Positions 23,893 through 32,690 are shown, counted from the first letter of the stretch. The stretch is 64,000 nucleotides of DNA from Kitasatospora sp. SolWspMP-SS2h (GCF_003259315.1 NZ_QLLT01000009.1:186001-250000), one strand, 5' to 3'. Made by a program: numbers and translations. The notes: a model not told the origin generated them from the letters alone.

Positions 23893-24234
23893 CCTCCGCC
23901 CCCGTCCTCGCCCCGCTCCCGTCGCGCGGCGGAACGTCAACCCGGGTACTCGGCGATTCACCCGCGAGGGTGTCGAAAACCCTTGCGGTGGCGGGGGGCC
24001 GGCGCGCGACGGGCGCGCCCCTGGCGAACGGCGGGTGAGCTGCGGGGGGCCGGTCGGCGGGGATTCCCGCAGGGGTGAACGCGAGTGCGGCCCGGAGGTG
24101 CGTGTTCGAATCCGGCGGGTCGACAACTGCCGCCGCCCTTCCTAGCGTTCGGGGCGTCCGGGCCGAACGAGCTGCCCCGGCGGACGCGGTCGCGCCCCCC
24201 GGGGCGCGGCCGAAGTCCTCCAGGAGACTCCGAC
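23893..24234. other. 342-bp intergenic region without a gene
   Basis: No ORF with supporting signals was seen. A GTTCGAATCC string at 24113 resembles a tRNA T-loop but cannot form the stem. The 3' end contains CCAGGAGAC, the ribosome site for the next gene. The region presumably holds that gene's promoter, with no recognisable -35/-10 pair. Confidence 0.5.
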
Positions 24235-24693
24235 ATGTCCCCTTCCAGCGTCTGGGCGGGCGCCCTCGTGGTCCTCGTCGCCCTGCTCCTCGTCCTCGCC
24301 TGCGCCTGGCTGCTCTTCGCCGGGTCCGCCCCGGCCGGCGGCCGCCACCGCTCCGGCGGCGCACCGCCCGTCGTCCGGCTGGCCCGCCCGGGCGACCCCG
24401 TCACCCCCGTGCGGCCGGCGCGGCTGCCGCGCCCCGCCCGGCCGGACCGGCTCGTCCTCTCGGTGCGGCCCGTCCCGGTGCGGCGGCCGAACACCCTCCC
24501 GCTCTGCTCCCGGCACCGGGGGCCGGTGTCCGTCCGCACCCTGCACCGGACGATCATGCCGAGGTTCCCGGTCTTCCACGGCCCCGCCGTCCGGATCACC
24601 GTCCGCAAGGCCCCCCGCCCGGTCCCGCCCCCGCGCGTCCTGCCGCTCTGGGCCGCCCACCCCGCCCCGGGCCCGGTCGGCCGGGCCACCTGA
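24235..24693 (+). CDS. Membrane-anchored Arg/Pro-rich protein of unknown function
   Basis: 152 residues from an ATG at 24235 preceded by AGGAGA. One N-terminal membrane helix (7-29, VWAGALVVLVALLLVLACAW) is followed by a very basic, Pro/Arg/Val-rich tail with little predicted structure (LPRPARPDRLVLSVRPVPVR, then KAPRPVPPPRVLPLW). I do not recognise it. The tail could simply be low-complexity, but the ribosome site and start are good. Confidence 0.55.
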   Translation: MSPSSVWAGALVVLVALLLVLACAWLLFAGSAPAGGRHRSGGAPPVVRLARPGDPVTPVRPARLPRPARPDRLVLSVRPVPVRRPNTLPLCSRHRGPVSVRTLHRTIMPRFPVFHGPAVRITVRKAPRPVPPPRVLPLWAAHPAPGPVGRAT

Positions 24694-24721
24694 CCGGCCC
24701 GGATGACGTGACCGGCCCCGG

Positions 24722-25543
24722 CTACTTGACGAGGCCCTTCCCGATGCTGGGCAGCACGAAGTCCTGGATCAGGCCCTTGGCGTCGCGGACCAGGGGGCGG
24801 AAGACCCGGTAGCGGGAGAGGTTGATGAGCCGGGCGACCAGGGGGGTGGAGCGGCGGACGAACTCGCGGGTGCGCTCGGTGTCGGGGGTGCGGTCGAAGA
24901 CCCAGTAGAGGACGACGACCATCAGGTACAGCCAGAGCACGTCGGGCAGCAGGTCGACGAGTTCGGCGTCCAGTCTGGGGGCGAGCTCGGAGCCCTGGAG
25001 CACCTCGCGGAAGAGCTCGACGGCGGTGGCCCGGGCGGGGTGGGACTCGTTGGAGAACGGGCTGAGCGAGCTGGTCGGGTCGGCTGCGGTGCGGAAGAAC
25101 TGGGCGGCGAACTCGTGGTAGGGCGCGGCGGTGTCGACCCAGGACTCGATGGCGATCTGCAGGCGCTCCGCGAAGTCGCGGGTGTGCGCCGTCCGGACCC
25201 GGGCGTCGGCGGCGTGGTCGTGGGTCATCCGGTCGTAGAAGCCCTGGATCAGGAACTCCTTGGCCGAGAAGTAGTAGTAGGCGCTGCCGACCGAGACGCC
25301 CGCCTCGGTGGCGATCGCCCGCATGGTGGTCTTCTCGTAGCCGCGTTCCTGGAACAGCCGCATCGCGGTCTCCAGGATCAGCGCGCGGGTGGCCTCGCTC
25401 TTGTCGGTCTTCGGCTGGGCCCGCCCCCCCGCCAGCTCGCCGGACGGCAGGCCGGCCGCCTGCTCGTCCCTGTCGTTCGCGTCGTCCACGCCGCCCGACC
25501 CTACCGGGACCTGCCGGTCCCGTTCCTGGCCGTTTCCTGCCAC
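24722..25543 (-). CDS. TetR-family transcriptional regulator
   Basis: 273 residues as the longest frame; a GTG at 25489 (VDDANDRD) is an equally plausible start, giving about 255. The helix-turn-helix is EKTTMRAIATEAGVSVGSAYYYFSAKEFLIQ (about 70-100). The long C-terminal ligand domain ends with LVRDAKGLIQDFVLPSIGKG, a conserved end in a Streptomyces TetR group. The palindrome at 25770-25788 upstream is a candidate operator. The ligand and targets are unknown. Confidence 0.9.
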   Translation of the reverse strand: MAGNGQERDRQVPVGSGGVDDANDRDEQAAGLPSGELAGGRAQPKTDKSEATRALILETAMRLFQERGYEKTTMRAIATEAGVSVGSAYYYFSAKEFLIQGFYDRMTHDHAADARVRTAHTRDFAERLQIAIESWVDTAAPYHEFAAQFFRTAADPTSSLSPFSNESHPARATAVELFREVLQGSELAPRLDAELVDLLPDVLWLYLMVVVLYWVFDRTPDTERTREFVRRSTPLVARLINLSRYRVFRPLVRDAKGLIQDFVLPSIGKGLVK

Positions 25544-25769
25544 CTCGCCCCGCCTGATTCGCTTTCGTCGCGGTCTCCTACCGGCCCGAGCCTAGCCCGG
25601 ACCGGGACAACTCGGGACCGGGAGGGCGAATCGGAAGCCGGACGACGTGCCCGGTGCCCCCCGGCACCGGGTCGGTCGTACGGGATCGGCCGGGCGGACG
25701 CCGTCGGGTGGACCGGTGCCGGGGGTGCCGAGCCGGGCGGACGGCTCCCCGCCGGCCGTCCGGAGCATG

Positions 25770-25788
25770 TTTTCGAACGCGTTCAAAA
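25770..25788. promoter_or_regulatory. Palindromic operator-like site TTTTCGAACGCGTTCAAAA
   Basis: A perfect 10-bp core GAACGCGTTC (25775-25784) is flanked by T/A runs, giving a TTNGAAC..GTTCAAA pattern that stands out in this GC-rich DNA. It lies in the 350-bp gap between the divergent TetR (start 25543) and GNAT (start 25894) genes, 106 bp before the latter. The rest of that gap shows no gene. Confidence 0.5.
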
Positions 25789-25893
25789 TGGTGCGCGAGC
25801 GACTCTGTGGCACCGGTTCGGGCCCGCTCAAGCCCCGACCGGCGAAAGGTCTCCGGCGGCGGTCCGCCGGAGGGGGTGTGCGAAGCTGGCCGG

Positions 25894-26421
25894 ATGCCCG
25901 CCGCCGACCGCCCGCCCGTCCCGCCCGTCCTGCGCGAGGGCGGCGCCCCGGACGCCGCCGCCGTCGCCGCGCTGTACGCCGCGAGCCGGCGCAGCGCGTA
26001 CGCCGGGCTGCTGCCCGCCGGCCTGTTGGACGCCGACACCGACGCCGCCGAACAGGAACTGCTCTGGGCGCTGCGGCTGGAGGCCGACTACGGGACGCCC
26101 GCCGACACGCCCGTCCTGCTGCTCGCCGAGGACCGGGACAGCGCCGCGCTCGGCTTCGCCTACCTGGTGCCGGACGGCGGCGTGGTGCGGCTGGAACAGC
26201 TGCACGTCCGCCCCGGCCGGACCGGCGGCGGGATCGGCACCGGCCTGCTGCGCGCCGCGCTGGCCCGCTTCCCGGCGGCGCCCGTCCGGCTGGACGTGCT
26301 GGCCGCCAACCGGCGGGCGGTCGCGTTCTACGAGCGGCACGGCGCCCGCCGCCTGGGCCGCGGCACCGCGCGCTTCCCGGACGGGACGGAGCTGCCCGAG
26401 TACGCGTACGGCTGGCGCTGA
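25894..26421 (+). CDS. GNAT-family N-acetyltransferase
   Basis: 175 residues from an ATG at 25894. The GNAT core is complete: the first strands with VPPVLREGGAPDAAAVAALY, then LEQLHVRPGRTGGGIGTGLLRAAL with the acetyl-CoA pyrophosphate loop GRTGGGIG, and the C-terminal NRRAVAFYERHGARRLGRGT. It transfers an acetyl group to an unknown amine. The 3' end is followed by a short tandem-repeat stretch and a convergent MFS gene. Confidence 0.9.
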   Translation: MPAADRPPVPPVLREGGAPDAAAVAALYAASRRSAYAGLLPAGLLDADTDAAEQELLWALRLEADYGTPADTPVLLLAEDRDSAALGFAYLVPDGGVVRLEQLHVRPGRTGGGIGTGLLRAALARFPAAPVRLDVLAANRRAVAFYERHGARRLGRGTARFPDGTELPEYAYGWR

Positions 26422-26423
26422 CC

Positions 26424-26511
26424 GGGCGTCAGTCAGTCCGGTGCGGCAGTCGGTCCGGTCCGGTCCGGTGCGGCAGTCGGTCCGGTCCGGCGGGTCAGTC
26501 GGTCCGGTGCG
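26424..26511. repeat. GTC(G/A)GTCCGGT minisatellite between convergent genes
   Basis: CAGTCGGTCCGGT/CAGTCCGGT units separated by GCGG or TCCGG recur about six times in 88 bp, filling the whole gap between the GNAT and MFS genes. No separate hairpin terminator is visible. Confidence 0.7.
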
Positions 26512-27843
26512 TCAGCCGTCCCGGCGCGACAGCCGGGTGGCGGCGAGCAGGGCGAGGGCGGCGGCGCCGGCCGGCAGCAGGTAGCCGGTGCCGGGGGCGG
26601 TGTGCTGGGCGAGCGCGCCGCCGAGGGTCGCGCCGGTGGAGATGCCGACCAGGATCGCGGAGACCGCCAGGGCCATCCCCTCGGTCAACCGGTGCGCGGG
26701 CAGGAGGCGTTGGGCCAGCGTCATGCCGCTGACCATGGTCGGCGCGGTGCCCGATCCGGCCGCCAGCAGGGCCGCGCCCAGCAGCGGCACACCCGCCCCG
26801 GACAGGCCCGCGGCTAGCGGCAGCAGCATCAGGACGGTCATCGCGCCGGTGCCCAGCGCCAGCCGCCGGGCCACCGGGCGGCGCGGCCGGACCGCGCCGA
26901 ACACCAGCCCCGACACGCAGGACCCGGCCGCCACCAGGGCCAGCAGTCCGCCGCCCGCCGCCTGCCGGCCGAGCGCGTCGGTGTACGCGAGCGTGGTGAC
27001 CTCCAGCGAGCCGAACAGCACCCCGGCGGCCAGGAACACCGCGAGCAGCGGCGGGAGGCCCGGCGTCCGGACCAGCCCCCCGGCCGGGTGCCGGTGCGGG
27101 GCCCGGCCCGGCGGCGGCTCGGTGGCCCGCCGGGCGGCGAACAGCAGGGTGCCGGCGGTACCCAGCACCCGGGCGGTGAGCAGCCCGGCCTCGGGGGCGA
27201 GGGTGGTGCACAGGGCCATGCCGAGCACCGGCCCGGCCATGAAGCACAGTTCGTCCAGCGACTGCTCCAGCGCGTTGGCCCGGTGCAGCACGGCCGGGTC
27301 CGCCCGGTGCAGGTGCGCCCAGCGGGCCCGGGCCATGCCGCCCAGGTCGGGGCTGCCGCCGGACAGCGCCCAGCACAGGAAGAGCGTCCAGGCGGGTGCG
27401 CCGGAGCGGACGCACAGCAGCAGCGCCCCCGTCGGCAGTGCGGCGGCCAGCACCGCGGGCACCGCGACCCGGGCTTGCCCGAGGCGGTCCACCAGCCGGC
27501 CCAGCAGCGGCAGCAGCACCGCCCCCGCCAGCACCCCGACCGCGGAGACCGCCCCGGCCAGCGCGTACGAGCCGCGCCGGTCGGCGATCAGCACCACGGT
27601 GGAGACGCCGTTCATCGCCAGGGCGAGCCGGCCGAGCAGCCCGGACAGCGTGAAGGCCAGGGCGCCGGGGGCGGCGAACACCGGGCGGTAGCGGGCGAGC
27701 GCCAGGGACGGCAGTGACGACAGTGACGACAGCGCGGGCGGTGACGACGGTGGCGACAAGGGGGAGCTCCGAGGAGTGGGGGGACGGCTCCAGCCTCGGG
27801 GCGGGGGAGCGGGGGCGTCCAACACCCGCTCCGCCGGATTCAC
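26512..27843 (-). CDS. MFS transporter (12-span)
   Basis: 443 residues from a GTG at 27843 with AGGAGG close upstream. The first 50 residues are Pro/Ser-rich (SSPPALSSLSSLPSLALARY), after which about 12 membrane helices follow. Between helices 2 and 3, GRLVDRLGQARVAVPAVLA matches MFS motif A. It lacks a clear drug-exporter motif C; the substrate is unknown. The LysR gene runs divergently with only 26 bp between the starts, so the regulator probably controls this transporter. Confidence 0.85.
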   Translation of the reverse strand: MNPAERVLDAPAPPPRGWSRPPTPRSSPLSPPSSPPALSSLSSLPSLALARYRPVFAAPGALAFTLSGLLGRLALAMNGVSTVVLIADRRGSYALAGAVSAVGVLAGAVLLPLLGRLVDRLGQARVAVPAVLAAALPTGALLLCVRSGAPAWTLFLCWALSGGSPDLGGMARARWAHLHRADPAVLHRANALEQSLDELCFMAGPVLGMALCTTLAPEAGLLTARVLGTAGTLLFAARRATEPPPGRAPHRHPAGGLVRTPGLPPLLAVFLAAGVLFGSLEVTTLAYTDALGRQAAGGGLLALVAAGSCVSGLVFGAVRPRRPVARRLALGTGAMTVLMLLPLAAGLSGAGVPLLGAALLAAGSGTAPTMVSGMTLAQRLLPAHRLTEGMALAVSAILVGISTGATLGGALAQHTAPGTGYLLPAGAAALALLAATRLSRRDG

Positions 27844-27869
27844 CGCCTCCTGTTGTTAATCTTCCGCCC
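27844..27869. promoter_or_regulatory. 26-bp divergent MFS/LysR start region
   Basis: The starts of the divergent genes are separated by only 26 bp, including the AT-rich TTGTTAAT at 27852-27859. The promoters must therefore lie inside the opposite coding regions or the transcripts are leaderless. Confidence 0.5.
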
Positions 27870-28835
27870 GTGTCCCGCGACCTCCACCCCCGCCTGCTGC
27901 GCAGCTTCGCCGCCGTCGCCGAGTCCCTGCACTTCGGCCGCGCCGCCGAGCGGCTGCACCTGGCCCAGCAGGCCGTCAGCCGCGACGTCCAGGCGCTGGA
28001 GCGGGAGTTGGGCTGCGTGCTGCTGCACCGCTCCACCCGCAGCGTCGAGTTGACGGAGGCGGGCGCGGCGCTGCTGCCGAAGGCGCGCCAACTGCTGGAA
28101 CTCCAGGCCGAGATCACCGCGCTGGGCGACACCCGGGCGCTGCTGGTGGACGTCAACAGCCTGGGCGGAGAGCGGGAGTTCACCGCCGAACGGGTGCTGG
28201 CCGCGGCCCGCCGGCGCTGCCCGGAGGCCGAACTGCTGGCCCGCTACCACGGCGGACTCACCGCCGCCGCGCGGGAGTTGGCCGCGCACCGGCTGGACGC
28301 CTCGTTCGGCCGGTACGCCGGACTGCCCGCCGCCGACCGGTCCCGGCTGGTGCACGTGCCGGTCCGGCTGGTGCCGATGGCGGTCTTCCTGCCGCTCGGG
28401 CACCCGCTGGCCGCGCTGCCCGCCGTCCCGCTGGCGGCGCTCGCCGGGCACCCGGTGGACGTGTTCGCCGGGCAGCCCGCCACCGCCGAGTGGACCGACC
28501 TCGGCCGGCGGCTGTTCGCCGAGCACGGCCTGGCCGCCGCGCCCGGGCGCACCCCGCCGGTCGGGCCGGCCGAGTTCGCCCGCTACCTGGCCCGGCACGG
28601 CAGCCCGGTGCTCACCACCGTCGAGGCGCACGACATCCCCGGCGGGGTGGCCCGTCCGCTGGTCGACCCGGTGCCGCTCAGCCTGCTCGGCCTGGTGCAC
28701 CGCACGGGGTCGCGCCGCCCCGGGCTGGCCGCGCTACGCGCCTGCGCGGCCGAACTCGCCGCCGCCGAGGGCTGGTTGTGCCGCCCGCCGGGCAGCTGGC
28801 TGCCGGCCGAGGACGCGGCGCTGCTGCCCGGCTGA
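27870..28835 (+). CDS. LysR-family transcriptional regulator
   Basis: 321 residues from a GTG at 27870. The winged helix-turn-helix (LRSFAAVAESLHFGRAAERL and LAQQAVSRDVQALERELGCVLLHRSTRSVELTEAGAALL, about 8-65) is diagnostic of LysR. The effector-binding domain follows, with LLVDVNSLGGEREFTAERVLAA. It is divergent from the MFS gene and is probably its regulator. The effector is unknown. Confidence 0.9.
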   Translation: MSRDLHPRLLRSFAAVAESLHFGRAAERLHLAQQAVSRDVQALERELGCVLLHRSTRSVELTEAGAALLPKARQLLELQAEITALGDTRALLVDVNSLGGEREFTAERVLAAARRRCPEAELLARYHGGLTAAARELAAHRLDASFGRYAGLPAADRSRLVHVPVRLVPMAVFLPLGHPLAALPAVPLAALAGHPVDVFAGQPATAEWTDLGRRLFAEHGLAAAPGRTPPVGPAEFARYLARHGSPVLTTVEAHDIPGGVARPLVDPVPLSLLGLVHRTGSRRPGLAALRACAAELAAAEGWLCRPPGSWLPAEDAALLPG

Positions 28836-28885
28836 GCGCTCCGGGAGCGGCGCGGGGGCGGTGTTCCTTCCGCGGGAGACGGCGG

Positions 28886-28914
28886 CGCCCCCGCCGAGGG
28901 GGACGGCGGGGGCG
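28886..28914. terminator. Hairpin between convergent lysR-like and yceI-like genes
   Basis: Perfect 11-bp stem CGCCCCCGCCG (28886-28896) / CGGCGGGGGCG (28904-28914) with a 7-nt loop. Confidence 0.65.
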
Positions 28915-28953
28915 GGACCGGGGCGGCCGGACGGGCGGCCGGGGCGGGCGGGT

Positions 28954-29577
28954 TCAGGCGGCCCGGACGGCGGAGACGTCCAGGGTCAGCTTGACCTTCT
29001 CGCCGATCAGCACGCCGCCGGTCTCCAGTGCGGCGTTGTAGGTCAGGCCCCAGGAGGTGCGGTCGACGGTGGTGCCGCCCTCGAAGCCGACCCGCTCGGC
29101 GCCGTACACGTCGGTGGCCGCGCCGGTGAACTCCAGGTCGAGGGCGACCGGGCGGGTGGTGCCCTTGATGGTCAGGTCGCCGTGCAGGCGGTAGGTGTCG
29201 CCGTCGACCCGCTCGGCGGAGGTCGAGGTGAAGGTGATCTCCGGGTGCGCGGCGGCGTCGAAGAAGTCGCCGGTGCGCAGGTGCTCGTCGCGCTGGGCCT
29301 GGCCGGTGCTGATCGAGGCGACCTTGATGACCAGTTCGGCGGTGGACGCGGCCGGGTTCGAGCCGTCCAGGTGCAGCCGGCCCTCGTACTCGGCGAACTC
29401 GCCGCGGACGTTGGTGACCATGGCGTGCCGGACCGCGAAGCCGATCCTGGAGTGTGCGGCGTCGATGGTGTAGTCGCCGGTCAGGTGGGCCAGGTCCGGG
29501 CCCTGGTCGGCGGCCGGAACGGTGGCGGTGGAGGTGGAAGTGGCGGCGGTGTTCTTGCTGCGGTTGAAGATGCCCAT
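28954..29577 (-). CDS. YceI family protein
   Basis: 207 residues from an ATG at 29577 with GGAGAGCAG upstream. After a Thr/Ser-rich start comes the YceI lipocalin-like barrel: GDYTIDAAHSRIGFAVRHAMVTNVRGEF, AELVIKVASISTGQAQRDEHLRTGDFFDAAAHPEITF and GDLTIKGTTRPVALDLEF. These proteins bind isoprenoid-type lipids in a hydrophobic channel. There is no signal peptide here, so it acts in the cytoplasm. The promoter region carries several GTTGAA/TTCAAC repeats. Confidence 0.93.
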   Translation of the reverse strand: MGIFNRSKNTAATSTSTATVPAADQGPDLAHLTGDYTIDAAHSRIGFAVRHAMVTNVRGEFAEYEGRLHLDGSNPAASTAELVIKVASISTGQAQRDEHLRTGDFFDAAAHPEITFTSTSAERVDGDTYRLHGDLTIKGTTRPVALDLEFTGAATDVYGAERVGFEGGTTVDRTSWGLTYNAALETGGVLIGEKVKLTLDVSAVRAA

Positions 29578-29610
29578 GGCTGCTCTCCTCGGGACGGGGA
29601 TCGAAGCCTT

Positions 29611-29700
29611 TTGTTGAGGCTTCAACTTGTTCACGTGGTTCACCGTACGCCGATGTGGTTCAAGTTTCAACCATGATGGCGAAAGGTGAACCGGTTCGCC
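29611..29700 (-). promoter_or_regulatory. YceI promoter region with clustered inverted repeats
   Basis: GTTGA-GGCT-TCAAC lies at 29613-29626, GGTTCAAGTTTCAACC at 29658-29673 and the perfect palindrome GAACCGGTTC at 29688-29697, with TTCAC and GGTTCA copies between. The region, notably AT-richer than its surroundings, ends shortly before the YceI start and looks like operator sites for a local repressor (MarR or TetR type), possibly also regulating the MoxR operon. Confidence 0.5.
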
Positions 29701-29779
29701 GGAAAACCGGGTGCGTCCGCCCGGGCCGCCGTCCAGACTGGCCGCCGGAACCCCGAACCCCCCCTCCCCCAGGAGAGCT

Positions 29780-30844
29780 GTGCAGTCCGCCGTCACCGTG
29801 TCGCCGTCCCAGGTCCCCGAGCTGCTGCTCGGACTCGCCACCGTGCGGCCGGTGTTCCTCTGGGGCGCACCGGGCATCGGCAAGTCCTCGCTGGTCAACC
29901 AGTTCGCCGAGTCGCTCGGCCTGGAGTGCGTCTCGCTGCTCGGCACCCAGCTCGCCCCCGAGGACCTGATCGGCGTCCCGCAGATCACCCCCGAGGGCCG
30001 CTCCCGGTTCTGCCCGCCCGAGTCGATCGCCCGCGAGCAGCCGTACTGCCTGTTCCTGGACGAGCTGAACGCCGCCACCCCCGACGTGCAGAAGGCGTTC
30101 TACTCGCTGATCCTCGACCGCCGGATCGGGAGCTACGAGCTGCCGCCCGGCTCGATCGTGATCGGCGCGGGCAACCGGGCCACCGACGGCGCGCTCGCCC
30201 GCCCGATGCCGTCCGCGCTGCTCAACCGCCTGGTCCACGTCCACCTGCGGGCCAGCTCCGACGACTGGCTCGGCTGGGCCGCCGGGCACGGCGTCCACCC
30301 GTGGATCACCGACCACCTGACCGACCGGCCCGACCACCTGTGGTCCGCCCCGCCGAAGACCGAGGAGCCGTTCTCCACCCCGCGCGCCTGGCACATGCTC
30401 TCCGACGCGCTGCACTCCTTCGGCCCCGGCCTCGACGAGGGCACCCTCAAGGTGCTCGCCCACGGCCTGCTCACCCCCGCCCACGCCGTCGCCTTCTGCG
30501 GCTACGCCAAGATCGTCCGCAACGCGTACGGGCTGGACGCGATCATGAAGGGCGACGCCTCCTGGCCGCACCGGATCGAGGACCGCGACCTGCTCTACTA
30601 CCTCGCCGACTCCTTCCGCGGCCGCCTGGTCAAGGAGCTGCCCGCCCGCAAGGAGCACGCCTCGCCGACTGTCCGGCAGCACGCGTACCGCTCCAAGTCG
30701 CTGCTGGTGCAGCTCGCCGAGATCTCCGTCGAGGTCGCCCAGACCGTGATCGCCGACGGGCCCGACGGCAACCCCGTGCTGCCGTCCTGGTTCCTGATCG
30801 AGGCCGCCCGCGACCTGCCCCGCCTGGTCGAGGCCCGCCGGTGA
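29780..30844 (+). CDS. MoxR-type AAA+ ATPase
   Basis: 354 residues from a GTG at 29780 preceded by AGGAGA. Walker A is GAPGIGKSS (28-36), Walker B is YCLFLDELNAA (about 88-98, with D and E), and the sensor I Asn follows in GSIVIGAGNRATD. The C-terminal lid and long helical tail continue to VEARR. MoxR ATPases work with a VWA-domain partner to remodel or activate target proteins. The stop overlaps the next gene's GTG (GTGA). Confidence 0.92.
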   Translation: MQSAVTVSPSQVPELLLGLATVRPVFLWGAPGIGKSSLVNQFAESLGLECVSLLGTQLAPEDLIGVPQITPEGRSRFCPPESIAREQPYCLFLDELNAATPDVQKAFYSLILDRRIGSYELPPGSIVIGAGNRATDGALARPMPSALLNRLVHVHLRASSDDWLGWAAGHGVHPWITDHLTDRPDHLWSAPPKTEEPFSTPRAWHMLSDALHSFGPGLDEGTLKVLAHGLLTPAHAVAFCGYAKIVRNAYGLDAIMKGDASWPHRIEDRDLLYYLADSFRGRLVKELPARKEHASPTVRQHAYRSKSLLVQLAEISVEVAQTVIADGPDGNPVLPSWFLIEAARDLPRLVEARR

Positions 30845-32655
30845 GCCGCGCCCGCCGCCCCGCCGCCGAGCCCGCGAAGACCGACCCCGTCGAGGCCGCG
30901 TTCCTCGCGGGCCGGGCCAGGGTCGCCGGCAACCCCGCGCTCGCCGCCGTCCCCGCCGCGCTCTGCCGGCTGGACGAGCGGGACTGCCCGCTGCACCCCG
31001 CCACCGGCTGGGTCACCGCCGACTCGCACGGCAACCTGCACCACAACCGGCGCCGCCGCGCCGAACCCGAGGAGTGGGCCTGGGCCCTCGCCCACGCCCT
31101 GCTCCACCTCGGCTTCGGCCACCTCCCCGCCGAACGCGGCCCCCGCGTCCAGCCCGACGCCGCCGGCCTCGCCGCCCGCTGCGCCGTCGTCAACCGCTTC
31201 CTCGCCACCTTCCCGATCGGCCGCGCCCCCGACGACCTGCCCGCCGGCTGGCCCGGCGGCGACGAGGAGGAACTCGCCGCCCGCTGGCGCCGCGACGGCG
31301 TCCCCGCCGAGTACCGGGCCTGCGGCACCGGCGGCGACCACCCCGACCAGCACCTGGAACGCTGGGGCGCCCACCAGGACCCGCCGGACTGGACCCTCGC
31401 CTTCGCCCACGCCCTCACCCGCACCGTCTCCGCCGCCATGGACGTCGCCGGGGGCCGCCGCGAGACCCACGACGGCGCCCGCCTCCCGCAGCGCCCCTGG
31501 GAACGCGCCCTCGGCTGGTTCGTCTCCAGCTACCCGCTGCTCGGCGGCCTCGCCGCCGGACTCACCCTGGTCGCCGACGCCGAACTCGCCCGCGCCCACG
31601 GCATCACCATCGCCGCCGTCAACGCCGAAGCGGGCGAGATCTACCTCAACCCGCTGCGCCACCACACCGACGAGGAGTGGCGCTTCGTCCTCGCCCACGA
31701 GATGCTGCACGCCGCCCTCCGCCACGGCGACCGGGCCGGCGGCCGCGACCCGTACCTGTTCAACGTCGCCGCCGACTACGTCATCAACGGCTGGCTGCTG
31801 GAGATGGACATCGGCGAGATGCCCGAAGGACTGCTCCACGACCCGGAGCTGAGGGGACTCTCGGCCGAGGAGGTCTACGACCGGATCGCCCGCGACCAGC
31901 GCCGCCTGCGCCGCCTCGCCACCCTGCGCGGCAAGGGCCTCGGCGACATCCTCGGCGAACCCCTGCCCCGCACCGGCGGACGCGGCTACGTCGACCTGGA
32001 CGACTTCTACCGGCGCGGCCTCCAGCAGGGCTTCGACCTGCACGTCCGCGACCGCGGCCTGCTGCCCGCCGGACTGGTCGACGAGATCCGCGCCCTGGCC
32101 CAGCCGCCGCTGCCCTGGGACGCCCGACTCGCCCGCTGGTTCGACGAGTTCGTCCCCCGCCCCGAACCGCTGCGCTCCTACGCCCGCCCCTCCCGCCGGC
32201 AGTCCGCCAGCCCCGACATCCCGCGCGCCGGACGCCACCACCCGGACGAGGAGACCCCGCGCCGCACCTTCGGCGTCCTGCTCGACACCTCCGGCTCGAT
32301 GGACCGCGTCCTGCTCGGCAAGGCGCTCGGCGCGATCGCCTCCTACGCCGCCGCCCGCGACGTCCCCGCCGCCCGGGTCGTCTTCTGCGACGCCGCCCCC
32401 CACGACGCGGGCTACCTGCCGGTGGCCGAACTCGCCGGCCGGGTCCGGGTCCGCGGCCGCGGCGGCACCGTCCTGCAACCCGGCGTCGACCTGCTCGCCC
32501 GCGCCCCCGACTTCCCCGCCACCGCCCCGCTGCTGATCATCACCGACACCGACTGCGACGCCCTGCGCGTCCCGCGCCGCGAACACGCCTACCTCGTCCC
32601 GCGCGGCGCGACGCTGCCGTTCACCCCGCGGGGGCCGGTGTTCCACCTGCGCTGA
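30841..32655 (+). CDS. VWA-domain protein with putative metallopeptidase domain (DUF2201)
   Basis: 604 residues starting at the GTG that overlaps the MoxR-type stop. The N-terminal part carries HEMLHAALRH (about 287-296), an HExxH-like site with a further His, in a DUF2201-type peptidase domain; NVAADYVINGWLLEMDIGEMPEGLL follows. The C-terminal von Willebrand A domain has the MIDAS motif DTSGSMDR (about 479-486) and a later TDTDCD. The MoxR-VWA pair is a known type of chaperone/protease-like unit in bacteria; substrates are unknown. A 293-bp repeat-containing gap follows before the SNF2 gene. Confidence 0.9.
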   Translation: MSRARRPAAEPAKTDPVEAAFLAGRARVAGNPALAAVPAALCRLDERDCPLHPATGWVTADSHGNLHHNRRRRAEPEEWAWALAHALLHLGFGHLPAERGPRVQPDAAGLAARCAVVNRFLATFPIGRAPDDLPAGWPGGDEEELAARWRRDGVPAEYRACGTGGDHPDQHLERWGAHQDPPDWTLAFAHALTRTVSAAMDVAGGRRETHDGARLPQRPWERALGWFVSSYPLLGGLAAGLTLVADAELARAHGITIAAVNAEAGEIYLNPLRHHTDEEWRFVLAHEMLHAALRHGDRAGGRDPYLFNVAADYVINGWLLEMDIGEMPEGLLHDPELRGLSAEEVYDRIARDQRRLRRLATLRGKGLGDILGEPLPRTGGRGYVDLDDFYRRGLQQGFDLHVRDRGLLPAGLVDEIRALAQPPLPWDARLARWFDEFVPRPEPLRSYARPSRRQSASPDIPRAGRHHPDEETPRRTFGVLLDTSGSMDRVLLGKALGAIASYAAARDVPAARVVFCDAAPHDAGYLPVAELAGRVRVRGRGGTVLQPGVDLLARAPDFPATAPLLIITDTDCDALRVPRREHAYLVPRGATLPFTPRGPVFHLR

Positions 32656-32690
32656 GACGCGAGGGCGGGCGCACAGCCGAGGCGAAACCA

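Noticed and set aside
24107..24135. GTTCGAATCC string resembling a tRNA T-loop upstream of 24235
   Set aside because: The flanking bases do not form the 5-bp T-stem and no anticodon or D arm is found upstream.
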